Assembly (NCBI RefSeq): GCF_036924595.1 | Contig: NZ_JAZHRV010000001.1 | Span: 7,095,501-7,159,500, forward strand | From: Bradyrhizobium algeriense | Lineage (GTDB): Bacteria > Pseudomonadota > Alphaproteobacteria > Rhizobiales > Xanthobacteraceae | Direction: 5' to 3' | Length of the DNA: 64,000 nt | Translations under genes and position numbers: made by a program | Notes under the pieces: generated by a model | What the model saw: the letters and a program-made list of their open reading frames with translations, nothing else | The model's database searches: none | Told to the model about the DNA's origin: nothing | In this document: one piece after another, positions 17,066-27,074 of the stretch | Layout of the letters: every line of letters begins with the position of its first letter | Position numbering within the stretch: position 1 is the stretch's first letter

Positions 17066-18271
17066 ATGAGTTCTGTAGCCGCTCCCGGCGCAATGACCGG
17101 CCTGCGCGTGATCGATCTGACGCGTGTGCTCGGCGGCCCCTATTGCACGCAAATCCTCGCCGACCACGGCGCCGACGTCATCAAGGTCGAACCGCCGGCC
17201 GGCGACGAGGTGCGCGACTGGGGCCCTCCGTTCCATGAGGAAGACGCGGCCTATTTCGTCGGCATCAACCGCAACAAGCGCTCGATCGGGCTCGACCTCG
17301 CCTCCGAAGGCGGCCGCGCAGTGCTGCTGAAGATGCTCGAGACCGCCGACGTCCTGATCGAGAATTTCAAGCCGGGCACGCTCGACAAATGGGGCATCGG
17401 CAACGACGTGCTGCGAGCGAAATTTCCAAAACTGGTGCATTGCCGGATTTCCGGCTTCGGCGCCGACGGCCCGCGCGGCGGCAATCCCGGCTATGATGCG
17501 ATCATCCAGGCCATGACCGGCATGATCGCGGCGACCGGCTCGCCCGAAAGCGGCCCGATGCGGATCGGCGTTCCCCTGGTCGACATCACCACCGGGCTTT
17601 ACGCGGCGATCGGCATCCTGATGGCGCTGTCGGAGCGGCAGCGCTCGGGTCTCGGGCAGTTTCTGGAAACCACGCTGTACGAGACCGGTCTGGCGATCAT
17701 GCATCCGCACACCGCGAATTATTTCATGCATGGCAAGCCGCCGGGGCTGACCGGCAACGAGCACCCCAATCTGGTGCCGTATGCGATCTTTCCGACCAAG
17801 ACCGACAACATCTTCATCGGCGTCGGCAATGACGGCACCTTCCGCAAGCTCGCCAAGGAGATCGGCAAGCCCGAGCTCGGCACCGATCCGCGCTTTGCCC
17901 GCAACAAGGACCGCATTGCCAACCGTGAGGCGCTGCGTGCCGAACTCGCCGCCGTGTTCAGCCAGCACGAGGCGGAGCCGCTCTGCAATCGCCTGCTGGC
18001 GGCCGGGCTACCCGCAGGTCCGGTGCAGAAGATCGACCAGGCGCTGAACAATCCGCATACGCTGCATCGCGGCGATATCATTGAGAAGGATTGGTACAAG
18101 GGCGTCGCCTCCCCGATCCGGCTGGAACGAACAAAACCGAGCCTGCGCCGGACGCCGCCGAAATTCAGCCAGCACACATCAGAGGTGCTGGGCGAGTTCG
18201 GCTATTCCAAGGGTGAGATCGAGGCGCTGGTCGCCAAGGGCGCGGTCTGCGGCGACGAGCGCAAGCGCTGA
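17066..18271 (+). CDS. CaiB/BaiF family (class III) CoA-transferase
   Basis: A 401-residue class III CoA-transferase. The family N-terminus GLRVIDLTRVLGGPYCTQILADHGADVIKVEPP is at residues 12-44. The catalytic aspartate is Asp173 in VPLVDITTGLYA, aligned with Asp169 of formyl-CoA transferase. These enzymes move CoA between carboxylic acids without a phosphate intermediate; the acid used here cannot be read from sequence. Start ATG 17066 has AAGG eight bases upstream; a TTG two codons earlier is also open. It is monocistronic, with repeats on its 3' side before ugpB. A second family member lies at 59630-60799. Confidence 0.9.
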   Translation: MSSVAAPGAMTGLRVIDLTRVLGGPYCTQILADHGADVIKVEPPAGDEVRDWGPPFHEEDAAYFVGINRNKRSIGLDLASEGGRAVLLKMLETADVLIENFKPGTLDKWGIGNDVLRAKFPKLVHCRISGFGADGPRGGNPGYDAIIQAMTGMIAATGSPESGPMRIGVPLVDITTGLYAAIGILMALSERQRSGLGQFLETTLYETGLAIMHPHTANYFMHGKPPGLTGNEHPNLVPYAIFPTKTDNIFIGVGNDGTFRKLAKEIGKPELGTDPRFARNKDRIANREALRAELAAVFSQHEAEPLCNRLLAAGLPAGPVQKIDQALNNPHTLHRGDIIEKDWYKGVASPIRLERTKPSLRRTPPKFSQHTSEVLGEFGYSKGEIEALVAKGAVCGDERKR

Positions 18272-18282
18272 ACGTGATCGCC

Positions 18283-18400
18283 CCTGCGAACGCAGGGGCC
18301 CATAACCACAGGGGCGTTGAAAAAAGCGGCTGCCACAGCGTCTCAAAGTGGGGCCGCGGGGAATGGGTCCCTGCGTTTTCGCAGGGACGACAGTGCATGC
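18283..18400. repeat. CCCTGCG...CGCAGGG palindromic repeats
   Basis: Two short palindromes flank this gap: CCCCTGCGAACGCAGGGG at about 18282-18299 and TCCCTGCGTTTTCGCAGGGA at about 18370-18389. They share the CCCTGCG core and are a common dispersed intergenic element. The rest of the region before ugpB shows no gene. Confidence 0.6.
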
Positions 18401-18533
18401 CTTCGCCTATTTTCCCGCTTCCCTCCGCGCACACTTCCCCAATACCATCCTTTCGCTTATACGGTCATTTGCACGTCATCCGGCGCTGTTATCGCGCGAA
18501 ACGAAGGTGACGACCCCAACCCGGAGGAATTCC

Positions 18534-19847
18534 ATGGCACTTCGACAATTCGGCGCAGCGGCGGCAGTGACTGTTGCGCTGGCGTTCGCCACGCCTGCTT
18601 ACGCTTTGACCGAGATCCAGTGGTGGCACGCCATGTCCGGCGGCAACAACGACATCGTCAACAAGCTCGCCGCGGAATTCAACGCCAGCCAGTCCGACTA
18701 CAAGGTCGTTCCGACCTTCAAGGGCAGCTATCCCGACACCATGAATGCCGGCATCGCCGCCTTCCGCGCCGGCAACGCGCCGCATATCATGCAGGTGTTC
18801 GAGGTCGGCACCGCCACCATGATGAGCGCCACCGGCGCCATCAAGCCGGTCTACCAGCTCATGAAGGATGCCGGCGAGCCCTTCGATCCCAAGGCCTATC
18901 TGCCGACCATTACTGGCTACTACTCGACCTCCAAGGGCGACATGCTGTCGTTCCCCTTCAATTCCTCGTCGATGGTGATGTGGATCAACAAGGACGAGTT
19001 GAAGAAGGCCGGCATCGCCGAAATTCCAAAAACCTGGCCGGAAGTGTTTGCTGCCGCGAAGAAGCTTAAGGCCGCCGGACACGAGACCTGCGGCTTCTCC
19101 AACGCCTGGGCATCGTGGGCGCACATCGAACAATTTTCGGCATGGCACAACGTGCCGATCGGAACCAAGGCCAACGGCCTCGATGGTTTCGACACGGTTC
19201 TGACCTTCAACTCGCCGCTACATGTGAAGCATTTGCAGAACTTGATCGACCTGCAAAAGGACAAGACCTACGACTATTCCGGCCGCGAAAATAAGAGCGA
19301 AGCCCGCTTCGGTTCGGGCGAATGCGCGATCTTCCTGACCTCGTCAGGTTACTACGCCACCGCCAAGAGCACCGCCAAGTTCGACTTCACCTCGGCGCCG
19401 ATGCCCTATTACCCCGACGCGGCCGGCGCACCGCAGAACTCGATCATCGGCGGTGCATCGCTGTGGGTGATGGGCGGCAAGAAGCCCGATGAATACAAAG
19501 GCGTGGCGAAATTCTTCACCTTCCTGTCCGACACCAACCGTCAGGCCAAGCTGCACCAGGAATCCGGCTATCTGCCGATCACCAAAGCTGCCTATGAGAA
19601 GACCAAGGCCGACGGCTTCTACGAAAAAAACCCGGTACCGGAGACCCCGCTAAAGGAGCTCACCAACAAGGAGCCGACCGAGAATTCGCGCGGCCTGCGC
19701 TTCGGCAACATGGTGCAGATGCGCGACGTCTGGGCCGAGCAGATCGAAGCGGCCCTCGCCGGGCAAAAAACCGCGCAGCAAGCGCTTGATGAGGCCGTCG
19801 CCAAAGGCAATGCGATGTTGCGAACGTTCGAAAAGACGGCAAAGTAG
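18534..19847 (+). CDS. ugpB: sn-glycerol-3-phosphate ABC transporter, substrate-binding protein
   Basis: A 437-residue periplasmic binding protein. The signal peptide MALRQFGAAAAVTVALAF with cleavage near PAYA is followed by LTEIQWWHAMSGGNNDIVN, characteristic of UgpB. Later family blocks include GNAPHIMQVFEVGTATMM and FPFNSSSMVMWINKDEL. It delivers glycerol-3-phosphate and glycerophosphodiesters to UgpAE. Start ATG 18534 has a strong GGAGG at 18522-18526; upstream in-frame ATGs lie in repeat DNA. First gene of ugpB-ugpA-ugpE-ugpC. In many bacteria this system is under PhoB; I did not identify a Pho box. Confidence 0.93.
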   Translation: MALRQFGAAAAVTVALAFATPAYALTEIQWWHAMSGGNNDIVNKLAAEFNASQSDYKVVPTFKGSYPDTMNAGIAAFRAGNAPHIMQVFEVGTATMMSATGAIKPVYQLMKDAGEPFDPKAYLPTITGYYSTSKGDMLSFPFNSSSMVMWINKDELKKAGIAEIPKTWPEVFAAAKKLKAAGHETCGFSNAWASWAHIEQFSAWHNVPIGTKANGLDGFDTVLTFNSPLHVKHLQNLIDLQKDKTYDYSGRENKSEARFGSGECAIFLTSSGYYATAKSTAKFDFTSAPMPYYPDAAGAPQNSIIGGASLWVMGGKKPDEYKGVAKFFTFLSDTNRQAKLHQESGYLPITKAAYEKTKADGFYEKNPVPETPLKELTNKEPTENSRGLRFGNMVQMRDVWAEQIEAALAGQKTAQQALDEAVAKGNAMLRTFEKTAK

Positions 19848-19928
19848 ACAGTCGGCATTGGCTCCCCCTCCACGCCGGAAGGGGAGCCGGTCTGACACCT
19901 AAGCGCGGAAGGCTGTAAAGCGCCCTAG

Positions 19929-20810
19929 ATGGAAAAGTCGGTCGTCTTCAACAACAGGCTGTTGCCATATTTACTGCTCGTGCCGCAGCTCATCATCACA
20001 TTCGTATTCTTCTACTGGCCGGCGAGCCAGGCGGTCTGGCAATCCTTCCTGCGCGAGGACGCGTTCGGATTGCATTCGGAATTTGTTGGGTTGGAAAATT
20101 ACCAGAGCCTGTTCGCCGATCCCAGCTATTACAAATCGATGCTGACGACGGTGATTTTCTCCTCGCTGGTCGCGGCATTGTCGCTCTCCATTGCCTTGCT
20201 GTTCGCGACCCAGGCGGACAAGAACCTGAAAGCCGCCGGCGGCTACAAGACCCTGATGATCTGGCCCTATGCGGTGGCGCCCGCGGTCGCGGGGGTGTTG
20301 TGGATATTCATGTTCCATCCCACGCTTGGCACGCTGGCGCGACCGCTGCGCTGGATGAATTTCGACTGGAATCCGCTGCTGAATGGCAACCACGCCATGG
20401 CGCTCGTGGTGATGGCCGCGGTGTGGAAACAGATTTCCTATAATTTCCTGTTCTTTCTCGCCGGGCTGCAATCGATCCCCAAAAGCGTGCTGGAAGCCGG
20501 CGCGATCGACGGCGCCGGCCCGATGCGGCGGTTCTGGACCATCACCTTTCCGCTGCTGTCGCCGACCACGTTCTTTCTCCTGGTCGTCAATGTGGTCTAC
20601 GTCTTCTTCGATACGTTCGGCATCATCGACGCCGTCACCGGCGGCGGTCCGGCCGGCGCGACCACCACCATGGTCTACAAGGTGTTTGCCGACGGACGGC
20701 TCGGCGGCGATCTCGGCGGCTCGGCGGCGCAATCGGTGATCCTGATGGTGATCGTGATCGCGCTGACCGCGATCCAGTTCAAATATGTCGAGCGCAAGGT
20801 GCAGTACTGA
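19929..20810 (+). CDS. ugpA: sn-glycerol-3-phosphate ABC transporter permease
   Basis: A 293-residue permease with six hydrophobic segments starting [20 protein letters not shown]. The EAA loop that contacts the ATPase reads [19 protein letters not shown] at about residues 190-208. The motif [21 protein letters not shown] in the last third is typical of UgpA. It forms the membrane channel with UgpE. It lies 81 bases after ugpB; its stop overlaps the ugpE start (TGATG at 20808-20812), giving translational coupling. Nothing unusual is seen. Confidence 0.93.
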   Translation: MEKSVVFNNRLLPYLLLVPQLIITFVFFYWPASQAVWQSFLREDAFGLHSEFVGLENYQSLFADPSYYKSMLTTVIFSSLVAALSLSIALLFATQADKNLKAAGGYKTLMIWPYAVAPAVAGVLWIFMFHPTLGTLARPLRWMNFDWNPLLNGNHAMALVVMAAVWKQISYNFLFFLAGLQSIPKSVLEAGAIDGAGPMRRFWTITFPLLSPTTFFLLVVNVVYVFFDTFGIIDAVTGGGPAGATTTMVYKVFADGRLGGDLGGSAAQSVILMVIVIALTAIQFKYVERKVQY

Positions 20811-21658
20811 TGGTCGAGCACCGCCCGCTCAGCGACATCATCGCCTACACGATTCTGACGCTCGGCATCTTCATCGTCGCCTTTCCTGTCTATCTGGCGC
20901 TGATTGCTTCCACCCATGACGCCGCCACCGTTGTCGGCGGCAACATGCCGCTGACGCCAGGCGGCCATACGCTGGACAACTACTACCGCGCCATCTTCGT
21001 CGGCGGTGCGCGCGCCATCCGCGAGCCGGTCGGGCAGATGCTGATGAACTCATTCATCTCGGCGATCGGCATCGCAATCGGCAAAATCTTCATCTCGATC
21101 CTGTCGGCCTACGCCGTGGTGTATTTCCGCTTTCCGTTCCGCAAGACCGCGTTCTGGATCATCTTCGTCACGCTGATGCTGCCGGTCGAGGTGCGTATCT
21201 ATCCGACTTACAAGGTGATCGCCGACCTGCATATGCTCGACACCTATGCCGGGCTGATCCTGCCGCTGATCGCGTCCGCTACGGGCACACTGCTGTTCCG
21301 GCAATTCTTCATGACCATCCCCGAGGAATTGCTGGAGGCGTCGCGGATCGACGGCGCAGGACCGTTCCGCTTCTTCTGGGACACGCTGCTGCCGCTGTCG
21401 GTGACGACGATCGCAGCCCTGTTCGTGATCCAGTTCATCTATGGCTGGAATCAATATCTGTGGCCGCTTCTGATCACCACGCAGGATTCGATGCAGACCA
21501 TCGTCACCGGCATCAAGAAGATGCTGTACACGACCGACGAACTCGCCGAGTGGCAGCTCGCGATGGCGACCGCCATTCTCGCAATGCTGCCACCGGTCGC
21601 GGTCGTCGTGTTCATGCAGCGGCTGTTCGTGCGCGGACTGGTCGAGACGGAGAAGTAG
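20810..21658 (+). CDS. ugpE: sn-glycerol-3-phosphate ABC transporter permease
   Basis: A 282-residue permease, second channel subunit. It has six predicted membrane helices and an EAA loop [20 protein letters not shown]. The C-terminal region [16 protein letters not shown] matches UgpE. The ATG overlaps the ugpA stop by one base and the gene is followed after seven bases by ugpC, so the three genes must be co-expressed. Length and motif order match the family. Confidence 0.93.
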   Translation: MVEHRPLSDIIAYTILTLGIFIVAFPVYLALIASTHDAATVVGGNMPLTPGGHTLDNYYRAIFVGGARAIREPVGQMLMNSFISAIGIAIGKIFISILSAYAVVYFRFPFRKTAFWIIFVTLMLPVEVRIYPTYKVIADLHMLDTYAGLILPLIASATGTLLFRQFFMTIPEELLEASRIDGAGPFRFFWDTLLPLSVTTIAALFVIQFIYGWNQYLWPLLITTQDSMQTIVTGIKKMLYTTDELAEWQLAMATAILAMLPPVAVVVFMQRLFVRGLVETEK

Positions 21659-21665
21659 GGTAGCC

Positions 21666-22757
<1,092 letters not shown>

Positions 22758-22760
22758 TTC

Positions 22761-22793
22761 GTCATTCCGGGTTCGCTTCGCGCCCGGAATGAC
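22761..22793. repeat. GTCATTCCGGG inverted repeat after ugpC
   Basis: GTCATTCCGGG (22761-22771) and CCCGGAATGAC (22783-22793) form a perfect 11-pair stem around an 11-base loop. There is no T-tract. It is a familiar dispersed element of this genus that may double as an mRNA 3'-end stabiliser or weak terminator. Confidence 0.65.
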
Positions 22794-22839
22794 ATCGGAA
22801 ATCGCCCGCCGCGGCCGATTTGCACAGCTTTCAGAGGCG

Positions 22840-22869
22840 CTTGAACCGTTCCCAAATCACCCCCATATT
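22840..22869 (+). promoter_or_regulatory. sigma-32 (RpoH) type heat-shock promoter of hsp20
   Basis: CTTGAA at 22840-22845, a 15-base spacer, then CCCCATATT at 22861-22869. This matches the RpoH consensus (CTTGAA ... CCCCAT-T) very closely and predicts a transcript starting near 22876, about 80 bases before the hsp20 ATG. Confidence 0.8.
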
Positions 22870-22875
22870 CTCTGG

Positions 22876-22957
22876 TGACCGGACGGCAAGTCGGCCGGCC
22901 GGTTGAATGGGGCGCCGCAAGGGCCCCTCAAAGTCGCTTCGAGAGGACTTTGTAATG
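22876..22957 (+). ncRNA. ROSE-type RNA thermometer in the hsp20 5' UTR
   Basis: The predicted leader ends in a hairpin in which the ribosome binding site AGGA (22944-22947) faces TCGCT (22934-22938), the U-U/C-GCU motif of ROSE elements, within the longer stem AAAGTC / GACTTT. Just upstream, GGGGC...GCCCC (about 22908-22927) forms the preceding hairpin. Length, order and distance to the ATG (7 bases) match Bradyrhizobium ROSE elements, which block translation until heat melts the last hairpin. Confidence 0.8.
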
Positions 22958-23380
22958 TCTCGTGTTCCTTCGTTATCCAGTCCGTTCCTGCTTGGGTTCG
23001 ACGAAATCGAGCGTGCGCTCGATCGCGTCGTCAAAGGCGCCGACGGTTATCCTCCCTACAACATCGAGCGGTGTGACCGTGCCAACGGCCAGCCCGAACG
23101 GTTGCGCATCACGCTCGCGGTAGCGGGTTTTACCCGCGACCAACTCGATGTAACCACTGAGGAAAACCAGCTCGTGATCCGGGGCCGCCAGCAGGACGAC
23201 AAGGCCCGGCAATACATCCATCGCGGCATCGCCGCGCGCCACTTCCAGCGCACCTTCGTGCTGGCAGAGGGGATGCTGGTGCTGGGCGCGGATCTGAAAA
23301 ACGGGCTGTTGTCGATCGACCTCGCCAGGCCGGAGCCTGAAAGGGTCGTTAAGACAATTGCTATCAATGAGCACGAATAA
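22955..23380 (+). CDS. Hsp20 / small heat-shock protein (IbpA-like)
   Basis: A 141-residue alpha-crystallin domain chaperone that holds unfolding proteins. Family features: an N-terminal SSPFLLGFDEIERALDR, the start of the domain PPYNIERCDRANGQPERLRITLAVAGF, and the beta-strand motif QLVIRGRQ. The C-terminal region contains VLGADLKNGLLSIDLARPEP. ATG 22955 is fixed by the ROSE hairpin and AGGA directly upstream. Expression should be doubly heat-controlled by the RpoH-type promoter and the RNA thermometer. The DUF1150 gene 49 bases downstream is a constant companion. Confidence 0.95.
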   Translation: MSRVPSLSSPFLLGFDEIERALDRVVKGADGYPPYNIERCDRANGQPERLRITLAVAGFTRDQLDVTTEENQLVIRGRQQDDKARQYIHRGIAARHFQRTFVLAEGMLVLGADLKNGLLSIDLARPEPERVVKTIAINEHE

Positions 23381-23429
23381 TGGAACAAGTAGCGGACTCG
23401 ACCGCTTAGACCCAGAAGGAGTCGAGACC

Positions 23430-23696
23430 ATGAGTGACGTGAGTGTTACCTTCGAATCCGAAAAGGTTTCCGTTGAGGCACTGGCCCATCTTGGTGAAGG
23501 CCACATCGCCTACGTGAAGCAAGTCCGTTCCGAGGACGTGCCGGGACTGTTTCCGCAGGCGCCGAAAATCGCGCCAGGGCTGAAACTGTTCGCGCTGCAT
23601 GCCGCCGACGGCACCCCGATCATGCTGACCGACAGCCGCGAAGCGGCGATCGCCAACGCATGGAGCAACGAGCTTCAGGCTGTCAGCGTGCACTGA
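23430..23696 (+). CDS. DUF1150 family protein
   Basis: An 88-residue protein starting MSDVSVTFESEKVSVEALA at ATG 23430, with AGAAGGA upstream. The family block is GEGHIAYVKQVRSEDVPGLFPQAP followed by LKLFALHAADGTPIMLTDSREAAI. DUF1150 proteins are small alphaproteobacterial proteins, function unknown, regularly encoded next to hsp20 genes, as here. It probably shares the heat-inducible transcript. An upstream in-frame ATG at 23358 lies inside hsp20 and has no ribosome binding site. A role with Hsp20 is inferred only from linkage. Confidence 0.88.
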   Translation: MSDVSVTFESEKVSVEALAHLGEGHIAYVKQVRSEDVPGLFPQAPKIAPGLKLFALHAADGTPIMLTDSREAAIANAWSNELQAVSVH

Positions 23697-23849
23697 GGCG
23701 GTTTGCCGTTGTCACTGACGCAGCACTTGCTGCTGTCACTGACACAACTTCGCTGGCGTCGTTCACGTGATGCCGAGCGAGTGTGAGAAGAGGGTTTCGG
23801 ATACGCGGGCCTCGCCCGCGTATCGTCCTTCATAATAATTTCGAGTTCC

Positions 23850-25538
23850 TCACGCCGCGCGCACGGTCGAAAGGAATTTCTCCACCTCACCCTTGAGATG
23901 ATTGCTCTGTCCCAGCAGGGACCGGGCCAGCCCGTGCACATGCGTCGATGCCGCGCCGGTATCGGTCGCGCCGCGGTTGACGTCGGTGATGCTGCCCGCG
24001 ACCTGCGTGGCTCCCTGCGCCGCCTGCTGCACGTTGCGCGAGATTTCCTGCGTCGCAGCGCCCTGCTCTTCCACAGCTGCCGCGATCGCCTGCGAGATTT
24101 CCGCGATGCGGCCGATGGTGCCGCCGATTTCCTGAATGGCGGATACCGACTGATTGGTCGCCGACTGCATCTGGCCGATCTGCTCGCTGATTTCCTCGGT
24201 CGCTTTCGCGGTCTGCGCGGCAAGCGCCTTGACCTCGGATGCGACGACGGCAAACCCCCGTCCCGCCTCGCCGGCGCGCGCCGCCTCGATGGTGGCGTTC
24301 AGCGCCAGCAAATTGGTCTGCTCCGCAACCGCGCTGATCATCTTGACCACTTCGCCGATCCGGCTGGCGGACTGGGCGAGATCGGCAATCCGCGCATTGG
24401 TCTGTTCGACCTGACTGACCGCCTCGCGGGAGATCTTGTGCGAATCCTGCACCTGGCGGCTGATCTCCGACACCGACGAGGCCATCTCTTCCGCGGCCGC
24501 CGCGGCGGATTGCGCGTTGGCCGAGGATTGCTCCGATGCGGAGGCGACGGTCGCGGAGAGTACCTGGGTCACTTCGGCGGTCTTGGTCAGTTGTCCGGCC
24601 GATGATTCGAGTTCGGAGGAAGCGGTCGATACGGTCTGGATGATTTTTCCGATCGCGGAATCGAAGCCGTCCGCCATCTGCTGCATCGCGGCCTTGCGGT
24701 CGCCTTCCGCCTTCCGCTTCAGGTTGGACTGCTCCTGTTCCATCGACTGAACGCGCTGCGCGTTGTCCTTGAAGACCTGGACCGCGCGCGCCATGGCGCC
24801 GACTTCATCGCCGCGGCTGAGCGCCGGAACCGAAACATTGAGGTCGCCACCAGCGAGCCCCTTCATCACGTCAGTCATTGCCGCGATCGGGCGAATGACG
24901 CCGAATGCCACGCCGAAAATGCCGGCGCCGATGACGAGAAACACCGCGGCCGAAACGCCCCACAATACCCAGGTGAATGTGCTGACGCGCCCCGTCGCCG
25001 CGACTTCCGTCGCCGCGTTCTGGTCGTTGGTCTGCTTGACGATGTCGTCGATGATGGCACGGTGCGCGGTATACCGCGCGGTGATTTCAGCATAGGACTT
25101 CGCCGCCGCGGCGCTGTCGCCCTTGGCGAGCGCAGGCAGCAGCCCCTCCTGGATCGCGGTCCAGAAGCGGCGCACCTCGCTATCGGATTTATCCACCAGC
25201 TTGGTCTTGAGCGCCGGGTCGAGGTCGGACTTGACCCAGAAGTCCCGCCGCTCGTCATATTCCTTCTTGAGCTGCGCGATCCGCTCGCGATGCGCCGCAA
25301 GCTGCGCCGGATCGTGCAGCACGAGGGTGGCCTCGAGATAGGCCTCGATGACGTATTCCGGCGGCGGCAGAATGTCGGCGATCAGGTCGTTGCCGAGCTT
25401 GATCTGGTTATAGAGCGGACCGCCGACCTTGAGCTGCGACAGCCCGTAAACGCTGGTGGCAATCACGGCACCGAGGCCTAATGCGGTAACTAGTCCAAAA
25501 ATCAATATCGCGCGCGAAATCGTCAGCCGCAGCGTCAT
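23850..25538 (-). CDS. methyl-accepting chemotaxis protein
   Basis: A 562-residue receptor. One transmembrane helix lies at residues 9-32 and a second at about 190-213, bounding a periplasmic sensor of about 155 residues that looks helical, four-helix-bundle type ([19 protein letters not shown] region). A HAMP domain follows ([19 protein letters not shown]), then the long MA signalling coiled coil with the conserved tip [21 protein letters not shown] (slightly shortened here). It signals to CheA/CheW; no other chemotaxis genes are nearby. The ligand is unknown. Downstream of ptsN on the same strand. Confidence 0.93.
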   Translation of the reverse strand: MTLRLTISRAILIFGLVTALGLGAVIATSVYGLSQLKVGGPLYNQIKLGNDLIADILPPPEYVIEAYLEATLVLHDPAQLAAHRERIAQLKKEYDERRDFWVKSDLDPALKTKLVDKSDSEVRRFWTAIQEGLLPALAKGDSAAAAKSYAEITARYTAHRAIIDDIVKQTNDQNAATEVAATGRVSTFTWVLWGVSAAVFLVIGAGIFGVAFGVIRPIAAMTDVMKGLAGGDLNVSVPALSRGDEVGAMARAVQVFKDNAQRVQSMEQEQSNLKRKAEGDRKAAMQQMADGFDSAIGKIIQTVSTASSELESSAGQLTKTAEVTQVLSATVASASEQSSANAQSAAAAAEEMASSVSEISRQVQDSHKISREAVSQVEQTNARIADLAQSASRIGEVVKMISAVAEQTNLLALNATIEAARAGEAGRGFAVVASEVKALAAQTAKATEEISEQIGQMQSATNQSVSAIQEIGGTIGRIAEISQAIAAAVEEQGAATQEISRNVQQAAQGATQVAGSITDVNRGATDTGAASTHVHGLARSLLGQSNHLKGEVEKFLSTVRAA

Positions 25539-25654
25539 GGCAATGTTCTCCGGGTAATGAAAAATCCCAGCGAATGCAATAACTGCTATTTAGCTTAAAA
25601 TTGCGTTTATCCGGTCCGCTACCAACCGGAGAAACCGCTGGTCCCCTTGACGAA

Positions 25655-26116
25655 CTACGCCGCGCTCGCCGGCGGCAGGGCGAGCACCGAATAGATCGCC
25701 TGGGCATCGCGCGAGGCCCGCAGCTTCTTGGCGACGTCCTGGTCGCGCAACAGCCGCGCGATTCGCGCCAGCGCCTTCAGGTGATCGGCGCCGGCGCCTT
25801 CCGGCGCCAGCAGCAGGAAGATCAGGTCGACCGGCTGGCCGTCCATCGCCTCGAAATCGATCGGGCGCTCCAGCCGGGCAAAGAGTCCGAACAGCTTTTC
25901 CAGTTTCGGCAGCTTGCCGTGCGGAATGGCGACGCCGTAGCCGACGGCGGTGGTGCCCAATTTCTCCCGCTGCAACAGCACCTCGAACACCGAACGTTCG
26001 TTCTGGCCGGTCAGGGCGGAGGCGCGCGCCGCCAGCTCCTGCAGCGCCTGCTTCTTGCTGATGACCTTCAAAGCGGGGAGAATCGCCTCGGGTGCGACCA
26101 GATCGGTAATCGTCAT
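25655..26116 (-). CDS. ptsN: PTS IIA-like nitrogen regulatory protein
   Basis: A 153-residue EIIA-Ntr protein. The phosphorylated histidine is His66 in YGVAIPHGKLPKL. It receives phosphate from NPr in the nitrogen PTS and regulates transport and metabolism by protein contacts. It has the typical PTS-EIIA type 2 fold blocks EVLLQREKLGTTAVGYG and VDLIFLLLAPEGAGADHLKALARIAR (abridged). It closes the lptCAB-rpoN-hpf-ptsN series conserved across proteobacteria, 225 bases after hpf. Confidence 0.95.
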   Translation of the reverse strand: MTITDLVAPEAILPALKVISKKQALQELAARASALTGQNERSVFEVLLQREKLGTTAVGYGVAIPHGKLPKLEKLFGLFARLERPIDFEAMDGQPVDLIFLLLAPEGAGADHLKALARIARLLRDQDVAKKLRASRDAQAIYSVLALPPASAA

Positions 26117-26341
26117 GGGGCGTTCCGAGGTGAATTGAACCGTCAGGTTGCGAGATAGGTTCTAGAACCGGGGCGTCAAGAAGATCGGGAGGCGGGCTTA
26201 GACCCGGGTCCCGATTTGGGGGCTTCTACTCCAACGCATGCGCGGTGCCAACTCCCGAAGGGCCAGTTCATGCGCCCTATGCTTAAGGGCGCGGACCATA
26301 GGGAGGGTGGCTGGGGGCGTCAATGCCATCGGGAAGATATC

Positions 26342-26944
26342 TCAGGGGGTAACCGAGGGGGGATCGACCCAGCCGACATTGCCATCCGTCCGGCGGTAAA
26401 TGATGTTCACCCGGCCGCTGGAGCCGTGCTGAAACACGACGCAGGCGGCCCCGGTCAGGTCGAGTTCCATAACCGCTTCGCTGACCGAAAGCCGCTTCAG
26501 CGACGTGGTCGCCTCGGCAATGATGACCGGGCTATAGGAGGTAACCTCCTCGTCGCCCTCCGCCGGCGCCTCGATCACATAGCTCGGCGCATCGAGCCCC
26601 GGCCCATCCATCTCAGCGAGCGCCGCGGAGGCCGCATAGGCCTTGCGGGCCGAGCGGTCCTTCAGCCGACTCTTGTAGCGGCGCAGGCGCTTCTCGATCA
26701 TCAGCAGCGCCTGGTCGGCGCTGGCATAGGCATCGGTGGCGTTGGAATCGGCCTCCAGCGTAATCCCGGAATCCAGATGCAGTGCGCAATCGGTACGGAA
26801 GCCGAAGCCATCCTTGCTCAGCGTGATGTGGCCGGAATAATTGCCGTCGAAATACTTTCGCAGGACCTCATCGGTGCGCTCGCTGACGCGCGAACGAAGG
26901 GCGTCGCCGACACTGATGCTTTTCCCGGAGATCCGAAGGGTCAT
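26342..26944 (-). CDS. hpf: ribosome hibernation promoting factor, long form
   Basis: A 200-residue long HPF. The N-terminal S30AE/YfiA domain covers about residues 1-100 (MTLRISGKSISVGDALRSRV, then the basic helix MIEKRLRRYKSRLKDR). The C-terminal dimerisation domain covers the last 55 residues (VSEAVMELDLTGAACVVFQH ... GRVNIIYRRTDGNVGW). It binds idle 30S subunits and pairs 70S ribosomes into 100S dimers. Start ATG 26944 follows GAGG; a codon four residues upstream is also in frame. It is downstream of rpoN. Confidence 0.94.
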   Translation of the reverse strand: MTLRISGKSISVGDALRSRVSERTDEVLRKYFDGNYSGHITLSKDGFGFRTDCALHLDSGITLEADSNATDAYASADQALLMIEKRLRRYKSRLKDRSARKAYAASAALAEMDGPGLDAPSYVIEAPAEGDEEVTSYSPVIIAEATTSLKRLSVSEAVMELDLTGAACVVFQHGSSGRVNIIYRRTDGNVGWVDPPSVTP

Positions 26945-27074
26945 TTGGTGCCTCACTTGATGCCTCGACTACTCTGGTAGTTCGATGTTGGAGGGTGAGT
27001 CCTTTCGATGAACCGGTGTCTCTTTCCCGCTCACGGCGGGGAACCGAGACTATCGCGATTTGACGCGAACGCAA

